Shown one piece after another: positions 6,077 through 11,897 of a stretch of DNA of 11,897 bases; within the stretch, counting starts at the first letter, position 1, and each line of letters opens with the position of its first letter. Under the pieces are notes generated by a model. That model ran no database searches and had not been told where the DNA came from. It saw only the letters and a list, made by a program, of their open reading frames with translations. This DNA is from Chloroflexota bacterium (GTDB lineage: Bacteria > Chloroflexota > Anaerolineae > Promineifilales > Promineifilaceae), in the NCBI GenBank assembly GCA_008501785.1, contig QQUD01000252.1:1-11897 (forward strand), in the 5' to 3' direction. The translations under genes and the position numbers were made by a program.

Positions 6077-9000
6077 TTACGGCTGCGGGCAAATAACATC
6101 ATCAATCTCTTGATACGTGTCAAGCATACTGTTTACAGCGCCTTCCGGCCAGGTCGCTTGTTCATTTGTAAACAGTGCCGTAATCATCAAGCCAAATGGA
6201 TTTGTTAAAGCGCCCATTTCTGTTGAGGCATCGATACTCAGTTCGACAACCCATTGCGTAGCACTTGCCTCGCCCGCCTGTGCTTGCCAATTCGCGCTTG
6301 TGAATGGCACATCCCATAGATCGCCATCGCTGTTGTTACCAATGCCAGCTTGAATCTGTGCAGGATTCTTGCGCGACAACAACAAGAATCGGTCGTCAGC
6401 ATCAGGATCGCCGCCGTTGCCGTTCGTGTCGAAAAACAGCCGAATCGCATCATCAGCATCGTCGCTTGGATCATTAACAACAAAGGCCATATACAGAGTC
6501 GATTGCTCACGCACAAAGTAAACCTGCACCACATTGGCGGGTGCTGTCTCGGGCGCAAATTGTATCAATGGCGAACCAGTCCATTCGGTTAAATTCAAAT
6601 CGCCATCTATCGTTGGTGCTGTTGTTACACATGTAAGTTGTGGATTTGGAACGGCCGTTTCCGTCGGTGTCGCTGTTGGCAGCACTGTCGCCGTTGCCGT
6701 CGCCGTTGCTGGTGTCGTCGGCGTTGCACTAGGCTGCATGGTATTTGTGGCTGCCGGCAAAACCGTGTTGGTTGCAGTTGCTTGCGTAGTCGCCGTATTC
6801 GTGCTTGTTGCCGTTGGAATCGCTGTATTTTCAGGGGCGTTCGTCACCGTCGCTGATGGAGCAGGCGTTTCCGTCACTCCCGTGGTTGCAGTTGGTGTGG
6901 GTGTATCTGGAGCCACCAATGGATCTGTTTTGTTTATGATTTCAGCCCCGTCAGAAACACCATCCCCATCCGTATCTATATTTTTTGGATCAGTTAAATA
7001 TTGATTAACCTCATCCCCATCACTAAGCAAATCCCCATCTGTATCTGCAATTGTAGGTTGCGTACCATGAACAAGCTGCTCTTCCCCATCTGTTAACCCA
7101 TCTGCATCAGAATCTGGGTTATTTGGGTCTGTACCAATCAAACCTTCTTGTTCATTGCTCAGACCATCCCCATCAGCATCGCCCTGTGCGGCAGCAGTGA
7201 CCGCAATGTTTGTCGCCGCCGCCAAGGTCTCGCTGGCCGAAACGGCCGTTTGCGTTGCCCCTTCCACACTTATCCCAGGTGTTGCCGTTTCTGTCGGATT
7301 GCCACCTGAGAAAAAGCCACGATTAGACGCCAGGAAAAACGCCGCAACCGCACAGGCAAACGTCAATACAAACACAAACGCATACAGCAAAGCTGGTGGA
7401 ATCGCCGGACCAGATCGGGCAGCCCCAGCCAAAGCCTGTCGCCCACCGGCAACCGATGCCACCTCAACTTCAAATGGGTAGATTTCACCACCACCCAACA
7501 AGCCAGCCTTTTGTCCATCAACTTCAAGCTCGACATTGGCAGTTTGCCCCGGCTTGAGCCGAATGCGCCCACGTTCACCATTAAACTTCAATGCCCGCTG
7601 CCGGTCACGTGCCACTAGACTAAATTCAGAAGATGCATTGCCGGTATTGCGAATTGCAACGGTCACTTTCCCCGGCAGTGTAATCTCATCTCTGTCCATC
7701 GACGCTTCAAAGGCGGTAAATGTGCCTAAAAAGAGGAAGGCGGTAACGGCCGTTTTCACATCAGGATGACGCTGCGAAATTAACTCCAACCGCATCCGCT
7801 GCCGCCCACTTGGGGTGTTGCGATTTCGCGGCGGACGAACACCCATCGTCAACTGCACCGTTTCTCCAGCCGCCACAGGGGTAAACTCTGCTGGGGTCAC
7901 CAGCCAGGATGCAGGAATTCCCTGCACGCGCAAGCTCACCCGATCATTTATCTGGCTGCGATTCACCACCTCAACTTTAAACTCAACCGTTTGCCCAGGC
8001 TCTACCGACAATTTATCCGATGCCAAATATAATCCCAGCGGTTCTGTTTCAGGTGTGACGGTTGCCTGATCAATGGCCGCTGTTGTCCCGGCCAACATGG
8101 TCTCATGCGTTTCGTCAGACTCCACAATCGAAATTTCTGGGCCTTGCAAGGTGAGCGTATATGGCCCAATACGAACTTGGCCGCTTGGTGGAACCGGCGT
8201 CGGGTCTTCTGCTCGCAAACGACGTTCGTTTAAATAAGTGCCGTTAATCCCACCCAAATCCACCACTTCCCACCCCAAAGCCGTTGCCTGTAGCCGCGAA
8301 TGATGGCGCGAAACACCTTCAGCAGGCAGCACAATGTCGTTATCAGCATGGCGGCCCAATGTCACCACAGATTTGTTCAGGGGTACATTGCTGGTCGAAT
8401 GTCCTGGCGTGTCAATCAGCAAATCAAATCCAGGTGGCGGTTCGCTCACCCGGTCTAAAATATCCATTTCTTCGCGCACCATCACCTGCGTGGGCGCACC
8501 AGATAGCGCCACCATGGCGCTGCGCAACGCATTTGCCATTTCCGCGCCACGTGCATAGCGATTATCCGGTTCTTTTGCCAGAGACTTAGCTAAAATCGTA
8601 TCAATCAAAGGTGGCACATCGGAACGTAATTCGCCAGCAGGCACATGTGATTCGCCTTTGGTGTGTGCGCTCAACGCTTCAGACAAGGATTGGAAGCTAA
8701 ATGGCAGGCGGTTGGTCACCAATTCATACAAAACGATGCCTAGCGAATAGATGTCGGAACGGCCGTCTATACCAGTCCCAGCACATTGCTCTGGCGACAT
8801 ATACGTTGGCGTCCCGAGCGTGGCACCACTTTGTGTCAGCCCCGTACCTTCCTGCAACTTGACCAAGCCAAAATCGGTTAGCGTAGCGCGAAACGGCTGT
8901 TCACCCGGTTCATCAGGGCGATTGAGACGCTTCAACAAGATGTTTCCGGGCTTCACATCTCGATGCACAATCCCTTTTTGCTGTGCATAATCGAGCGCAT

Positions 9001-9376
9001 CAGCAATTTGAGCCACAATTTGCAAACTTTGCACCATTGGTAAAAACTTTTGCATCCGCTGCAAACGTCGCAAATGATCGCGCAAGCTGCCGCCATCGAC
9101 ATATTCCATCGCGATGAACAAACCATCATCCGAATCACCAAAATCGTAAATGCCAACTACTGACGGGTGATCAAGCTGTGCGGCCGTTTTGGCTTCTTGA
9201 TTCAACCGTGCCCGAAACTCTGCGCGTCGCGCAAAGTGCGCATGCATCAATTTAATGGCAACCTGCCGATCTAAATTGAGATCGTAGGCCCGATACACGG
9301 TGCCCATGCCGCCATCACCTAATAACGATTCCAGCCGATAACGGCCGTTTATGGTCCGACCGACTAAGTTGGTCAT
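6077..9376 (-). CDS. Membrane Ser/Thr kinase: kinase-FHA-2 Ig-like-TM-TSP3 repeats-CBM9/DOMON-like
   Basis: A 1099-residue Hanks-type kinase. Residues 8-285 are the kinase: GDGGMGTVY (20-28), VAIK (Lys42), HRDVKPGN (138-145), DFG (168-170), GTPTYMSPE (188-196) and [10 protein letters not shown]; all catalytic residues are present. An FHA domain follows at about 336-408 ([23 protein letters not shown]). Two Ig/NEW3-like beta domains fill about 446-641. The only membrane helix is at about 659-683. Outside come four TSP3-type Ca-binding repeats of the D-x-D-x-D-G type (732-821), a Thr/Pro/Ala-rich stalk (822-913), and a C-terminal domain (914-1099) that starts with a '[11 protein letters not shown]' motif and runs through LYMAFVVND and IRLFFDTNG, as CBM9/DOMON-type carbohydrate or ligand-binding domains do. 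Two cysteines (916, 1096) bracket that last domain. Start at 9376, GGAGG 5 nt upstream; the frame extends to a TTG at 9388 without support. It follows the aldolase by 18 nt. Confidence 0.92.
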   Translation of the reverse strand: MTNLVGRTINGRYRLESLLGDGGMGTVYRAYDLNLDRQVAIKLMHAHFARRAEFRARLNQEAKTAAQLDHPSVVGIYDFGDSDDGLFIAMEYVDGGSLRDHLRRLQRMQKFLPMVQSLQIVAQIADALDYAQQKGIVHRDVKPGNILLKRLNRPDEPGEQPFRATLTDFGLVKLQEGTGLTQSGATLGTPTYMSPEQCAGTGIDGRSDIYSLGIVLYELVTNRLPFSFQSLSEALSAHTKGESHVPAGELRSDVPPLIDTILAKSLAKEPDNRYARGAEMANALRSAMVALSGAPTQVMVREEMDILDRVSEPPPGFDLLIDTPGHSTSNVPLNKSVVTLGRHADNDIVLPAEGVSRHHSRLQATALGWEVVDLGGINGTYLNERRLRAEDPTPVPPSGQVRIGPYTLTLQGPEISIVESDETHETMLAGTTAAIDQATVTPETEPLGLYLASDKLSVEPGQTVEFKVEVVNRSQINDRVSLRVQGIPASWLVTPAEFTPVAAGETVQLTMGVRPPRNRNTPSGRQRMRLELISQRHPDVKTAVTAFLFLGTFTAFEASMDRDEITLPGKVTVAIRNTGNASSEFSLVARDRQRALKFNGERGRIRLKPGQTANVELEVDGQKAGLLGGGEIYPFEVEVASVAGGRQALAGAARSGPAIPPALLYAFVFVLTFACAVAAFFLASNRGFFSGGNPTETATPGISVEGATQTAVSASETLAAATNIAVTAAAQGDADGDGLSNEQEGLIGTDPNNPDSDADGLTDGEEQLVHGTQPTIADTDGDLLSDGDEVNQYLTDPKNIDTDGDGVSDGAEIINKTDPLVAPDTPTPTATTGVTETPAPSATVTNAPENTAIPTATSTNTATTQATATNTVLPAATNTMQPSATPTTPATATATATVLPTATPTETAVPNPQLTCVTTAPTIDGDLNLTEWTGSPLIQFAPETAPANVVQVYFVREQSTLYMAFVVNDPSDDADDAIRLFFDTNGNGGDPDADDRFLLLSRKNPAQIQAGIGNNSDGDLWDVPFTSANWQAQAGEASATQWVVELSIDASTEMGALTNPFGLMITALFTNEQATWPEGAVNSMLDTYQEIDDVICPQP
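6638..6913 (-). repeat. Low-complexity Thr/Ala/Pro stalk coding region
   Basis: About 90 codons of the kinase gene consist mostly of ACN, GCN and CCN, with recurrent units such as TNTAT, TPTAT and TATATAT. Read on the plus strand it appears as iterated GTTGC/GTCGC runs. It encodes a flexible, possibly O-glycosylated stalk between the TSP3 repeats and the C-terminal ligand-binding-like domain. Such DNA is prone to slippage, so its length probably varies between strains. Long open frames on the plus strand here are by-products of the composition. Confidence 0.8.
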
Positions 9377-9394
9377 CCCAGCCTCCAAAGAAAA

Positions 9395-10432
9395 CTAAAT
9401 GATTGCTTGCAATGTTTCCAGCAGCAAATCAACTTCTGGTTTACCAATCCAATAATGCGTCACAGCCCGAAACTGGAGAGACCCAACCGGTCCCAGCCAG
9501 ATATTCGCCCGTTCACGCAATTGTGAAACAACTTCTCGCGTTGTCAACGACAATGATTCATCCAATTCAAAGAAAACCATATTGGTTTTCACATTTTCTA
9601 AGTCCACTTTTACACCGGGGACTTGTGATAAGCCCTCAGCTAATTGGCGTGCATGTTTGTGGTCATCTGCTAGCCGCTCAATCATTTCATTGAGCGACAC
9701 AATACCAGCCGCCGCCAACACACCTGCCTGCCGCATTCCCCCACCCAACACTTTGCGAGCGCGACGCGCTTTTTTGATGAAGTCATGCGATCCACACAAA
9801 ACTGACCCAACCGGTGCAGACAACCCTTTACTCAAACAAAATGTGATGGAATCCAAATGCTGTGTGATCTCAATAGGTTCAATACCTAAAGCCACCACCG
9901 CATTAAAAAAGCGTGCGCCATCCATATGCACATTCAAATCATGCCGGTTGGCAATTTCTTGAATACCAGCAAAGTAATCTGCGGGAATTGGATAACCACC
10001 TTTGCCGCCATAGCTGTTTTCTACCAAAATGAGTTGGCTATGTGGCAGATGCGGGTTATCGCCACGAACAGAAGATTCAACCTGATTCAGGTCCATGCGT
10101 CCCATAAAATCTGTTGGCAAAGGTCTAGGCACGACACCACCTAAGGTTGCCATGCCGCCAGCTTCCCAACAAAACGTATGGGCATCCTCACCCAATATCG
10201 CCTCATCGCCCCGGTTTGCGTGGGCTAAAATTGCCACTAAATTGCCCATTGTGCCGCTGGCAACAAAAAGCCCAGCCTCTTTACCAACCTTGGCGGCGGC
10301 CAACGCTTCAAGCTGGTTTACGGTAGGGTCTTCACCATAAACATCGTCACCTAATTCGGCATTTGCCATTGCGGTACGCATCGCGGGGGTCGGCCAACTT
10401 ACTGTATCGGAACGAAAGTCGATTCTGTCCAT
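9395..10432 (-). CDS. ltaE: Low-specificity L-threonine aldolase (PLP-dependent)
   Basis: A 345-residue fold-type I PLP enzyme that cleaves threonine (and allo-threonine) to glycine and acetaldehyde. The family start IDFRSDTVSWPTPAMR is intact, as are GDDVYGEDPT (28-37), the phosphate-binding SGTMGN (59-64), the PLP-stacking His85 in EDAHTFCWEAGG, HMDGAR with Asp171 for the pyridine nitrogen, and the Schiff-base lysine in CLSKGLSAPVGS (Lys202). The length is normal for the family. The region ENSYGGKGGYPIP (138-150) differs from the common ENTHNRAGG-type sequence, so substrate preference may differ, though the fold and catalytic set say aldolase. No clear SD precedes the ATG at 10432; a leaderless or SD-independent start is possible. 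The kinase gene follows in the same transcript, with its SD inside the 18-nt gap. No functional link between the two is known to me. Confidence 0.93.
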   Translation of the reverse strand: MDRIDFRSDTVSWPTPAMRTAMANAELGDDVYGEDPTVNQLEALAAAKVGKEAGLFVASGTMGNLVAILAHANRGDEAILGEDAHTFCWEAGGMATLGGVVPRPLPTDFMGRMDLNQVESSVRGDNPHLPHSQLILVENSYGGKGGYPIPADYFAGIQEIANRHDLNVHMDGARFFNAVVALGIEPIEITQHLDSITFCLSKGLSAPVGSVLCGSHDFIKKARRARKVLGGGMRQAGVLAAAGIVSLNEMIERLADDHKHARQLAEGLSQVPGVKVDLENVKTNMVFFELDESLSLTTREVVSQLRERANIWLGPVGSLQFRAVTHYWIGKPEVDLLLETLQAII

Positions 10433-10485
10433 GATTTAAGTTTACGTAATATTAGGCAGATTGCAAGCTTTGATCTTATGTCGTC

Positions 10486-10698
10486 TTAAGAGGGGAATTT
10501 AATACAAAGGCACAAAGGATGAAAGTTACAAAGGAAGGAAGGTAGAAGGTTGAAGGTTGAAGGTAAATAGAATTGACCTGTCCTAATAATTACCGTTCAT
10601 GAAGGTCAGCCCCTATAATTAAGAATTGAAAGGCAAATTCCTGCTCTTTTCTTTGTACCTTTGTCTCTTTGTTTCTTTGTAATAATTTCTTTTCTTAA
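10486..10698. repeat. 213-bp nested inverted-repeat element (MITE-like) in divergent gap
   Basis: The two ends are imperfect inverted repeats: 10486-10538 against the complement of 10646-10698 matches at about 39 of 53 positions without gaps. The outermost six bases (TTAAGA / TCTTAA) match exactly. A second, inner pair, TGACCT (10574-10579) and AGGTCA (10603-10608), is centred on the same point (about 10591), so the symmetry is nested. Within the ends lie four-unit octamer arrays: ACAAAGNN from 10504 (third unit degenerate) and CTTTGTNN exactly four times at 10651-10682. There is no gene inside. A non-autonomous transposable element, or a site that folds into a long hairpin in RNA, are the likely readings. 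No clear target duplication is visible. Confidence 0.55.
10538..10565 (+). repeat. Tandem heptamer GAAGGTW x4
   Basis: Four perfect back-to-back copies: GAAGGTA, GAAGGTT, GAAGGTT, GAAGGTA. The array sits inside the left half of the inverted-repeat element and continues its purine-rich strand. It has no inverted partner on the right half. Microsatellite-like slippage is the simplest origin; it lies 103-130 nt upstream of the aldolase start on the other strand. Confidence 0.8.
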
Positions 10699-10714
10699 AA
10701 AACGGCCGTTTCCC

Positions 10715-11581
10715 ATGAATAACTGCTTCCACCCCCTCATTTGCCCGATTTGCAAATTACCATTGCAACAAATTGACCGCGGATTAAAGTGTGCCCAAAA
10801 TCATGCCTTTGACATAGCGCGTGAAGGTTATGTCAATTTGCTGCCTTCGCGAAAAAAATTGGCAGCTACGGTTGGCGATAATGCGGAAATGCTGCAAGCG
10901 CGGCGGCGATTTTTAGACGCTGGTCATTATGCGAAGCTTTCGCAGGCTATCAATCAACAAGTTGAAGTTCTTATCAAATCTGCCAACGGACAAAAACAGC
11001 AAACGGTTATCCTCGATGCGGGGTGTGGAGAAGGGTATTATTTAGGTCAGTTGCAAACATATTTACAATCTGGTACTGGGTCACACTGTTGTTTGTTGGG
11101 AATGGATGTGTCGAAAACGGCCGTTCGCTACGCAGCTAAAAAATATAGAAACGGCCGTTTCTTCGTCGCCAACATCAACACCCTCATTCCGGTAGCTGAT
11201 CAATCCGTCAATATCTTGCTCAATATATTTGCGCCGCGTAATCCGGCTGAATTTGAGCGGGTATTGGGAGAAAACGGCCGTTTACTGATCATCATACCCA
11301 AACCAAACCACCTGCAATCCATCCGCGCAGAATTTAACTTGCTGCAAATCGAAACAGACAAACAAGAGAACGTGATCAATCGTTTAGCAGCATTTTTCAA
11401 GCTGAGTCACATCACAACAATAGAAGATTCAATTTCCCTGACACAACAATCATTGACCGATTTAATACAAATGACCCCCAATGCGCATCATTTGACAGCC
11501 GCAGATTTGGCGAAGCTAGATAAACCAGGGACGTTCACGACCCAAATCGGGTTCGATATCATGCAATTTATACGGCACTAA
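10715..11581 (+). CDS. rlmA: RlmA-like 23S rRNA (guanine-N1)-methyltransferase
   Basis: A 288-residue SAM-dependent methyltransferase of the RlmA family, which modifies a guanine in helix 35 of 23S rRNA (G745 or G748 in E. coli numbering). The N-terminal zinc site is complete: C10-P-I-C13, C26, H30, followed by the family motif HAFDIAREGYVNLLPSRK. GDNAEMLQARRRFLDAGHY (54-72) is the second family mark. SAM motif I is ILDAGCGEGYYLG (99-111), and the late LIQMTPNAHHLT also fits the family. Whether it acts on G745 or G748 cannot be told. I take the ATG at 10715; an upstream TTG at 10661 in the same frame lies inside the CTTTGT octamer array and is rejected. No SD precedes the ATG: the place is taken by the palindrome AAACGGCCGTTT. 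Three more palindrome copies are within the gene (11117, 11151, 11274). Confidence 0.88.
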   Translation: MNNCFHPLICPICKLPLQQIDRGLKCAQNHAFDIAREGYVNLLPSRKKLAATVGDNAEMLQARRRFLDAGHYAKLSQAINQQVEVLIKSANGQKQQTVILDAGCGEGYYLGQLQTYLQSGTGSHCCLLGMDVSKTAVRYAAKKYRNGRFFVANINTLIPVADQSVNILLNIFAPRNPAEFERVLGENGRLLIIIPKPNHLQSIRAEFNLLQIETDKQENVINRLAAFFKLSHITTIEDSISLTQQSLTDLIQMTPNAHHLTAADLAKLDKPGTFTTQIGFDIMQFIRH

Positions 11582-11585
11582 AAAT

Positions 11586-11891
11586 ATGACAAGTTTAGAA
11601 AATCAAGGACGCTCACGCTCACGACTAGTAAAGATAATCACCGTTGGCATAGGAATTTGTTTCTTAGGCACAACTTTGTTGCTGGTAATTCCCAATACAG
11701 GAAACCCACTAACCACCCAGTCTTGTGTAGGAATAGTTACCAAGCCTTCCTTTCAAGTTGGGTTCGCCTGGGCAAATCCACTCTCCAGCTACTTGCCGCC
11801 ACTCATGTTTTCCAAATATAAGGTATGTGTGAACTTACCGATGGATTGGTCAACCAAGCGGATCAACGGCGAGTTTATGCTACCCCCATAA
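11586..11891 (+). CDS. Small single-pass membrane protein of unknown function
   Basis: I do not recognise this 101-residue product. It begins with a short basic stretch (RSRSRLVK, residues 9-16) followed by one hydrophobic segment at about 17-36 (IITVGIGICFLGTTLLLVIP), so it is either anchored with the C-terminus outside or a poorly cleaved secreted protein. The remaining 65 residues are polar to mixed, with two cysteines (47 and 81) that could pair outside the cell, and a Pro-rich middle (SSYLPPLMFSKY). There is no lipobox. It starts 4 nt after the methyltransferase stop without an SD, which suggests translational coupling. It ends 6 bases before the window edge. Confidence 0.6.
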   Translation: MTSLENQGRSRSRLVKIITVGIGICFLGTTLLLVIPNTGNPLTTQSCVGIVTKPSFQVGFAWANPLSSYLPPLMFSKYKVCVNLPMDWSTKRINGEFMLPP

Positions 11892-11897
11892 GATAAG

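Larger units (their letters stand above)
5126..11281. repeat. Iterated palindrome ACGGCCGT, 12 dispersed copies
   Basis: Perfect copies start at 5126, 5203, 5430, 6651, 7242, 7746, 8759, 9341, 10702, 11117, 11151 and 11274. Nine of them extend to the 10-mer AACGGCCGTT and several to AAACGGCCGTTT. Eleven lie inside genes of different families; one is intergenic. Near-copies occur too (for example GCGGCCGT at 9180 and AACGGCTGTT at 8892). The core CGGCCG is an EagI-type sequence. The set resembles a dispersed genome-wide word such as HIP1 of cyanobacteria rather than a regulatory site. Confidence 0.85.

Noticed and set aside
6534..7004. A 156-codon plus-strand open frame rich in Val, Ala and Gly
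   Set aside because: It is the mirror of the Thr/Ala/Pro stalk and TSP3 part of the kinase gene, has a low-complexity product, no SD and no family features.
10504..10682. Possible CRISPR-like array
   Set aside because: The units are 8 bp with no spacers and occur in opposed orientation; no cas genes are near.
10661..10714. Eighteen extra N-terminal codons for the methyltransferase from a TTG
   Set aside because: The extension reads through the CTTTGT octamer array and the palindrome; the zinc-finger start of the family fits the ATG at 10715.

Overview
The window looks like chromosomal DNA of a Chloroflexota bacterium, perhaps Anaerolineae-like. The basis is a very large Ser/Thr kinase carrying FHA, Ig-like and thrombospondin-3 parts, a one-piece Wzz/tyrosine-kinase protein with no outer-membrane export gene beside it, and single-gene housekeeping operons. 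This placement is inference; there is no rRNA or marker gene here to settle it.

Layout. (1) Positions 1-4328, all on the minus strand, form an AT-rich exopolysaccharide locus (about 40% GC by eye). Reading in the direction of transcription it holds an initiating phosphoglycosyl transferase (4328-3582), a long AT-rich gap, a Wzz-type copolymerase fused to a BY-kinase (3087-1579), a Wzy/O-antigen-ligase-like membrane protein (1568-180), and the first 46 codons of what looks like a glycosyltransferase (139-1). Together these would load the first sugar on the lipid carrier, extend the unit, polymerise it and control chain length. (2) Positions 4675-5921, minus strand, hold a two-gene operon: a DinB-fold protein followed by a COG4339-type HD hydrolase. 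(3) Positions 6077-10432, minus strand, hold a low-specificity threonine aldolase followed after 18 nt by a 1099-residue membrane Ser/Thr kinase with an unusual set of domains. (4) From 10715 onwards, plus strand, an RlmA-like rRNA methyltransferase is followed after 4 nt by a small unrecognised membrane protein. The divergent gap between (3) and (4) holds a 213-bp nested inverted-repeat element built from ACAAAG/CTTTGT octamers.

Two signals stand out beyond the genes. The perfect palindrome ACGGCCGT occurs 12 times between 5126 and 11281 (chance expectation for an 8-mer is about 0.1) and not once in the first 5.1 kb, so it behaves like a genomic signature of the HIP1 kind that the polysaccharide locus lacks. 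The kinase joins a cytoplasmic kinase-FHA half to an outside half with calcium-type TSP3 repeats and a CBM9/DOMON-like domain, which suggests a sensor for an extracellular ligand, possibly a glycan. I see no CRISPR array, transposase, tRNA or rRNA.
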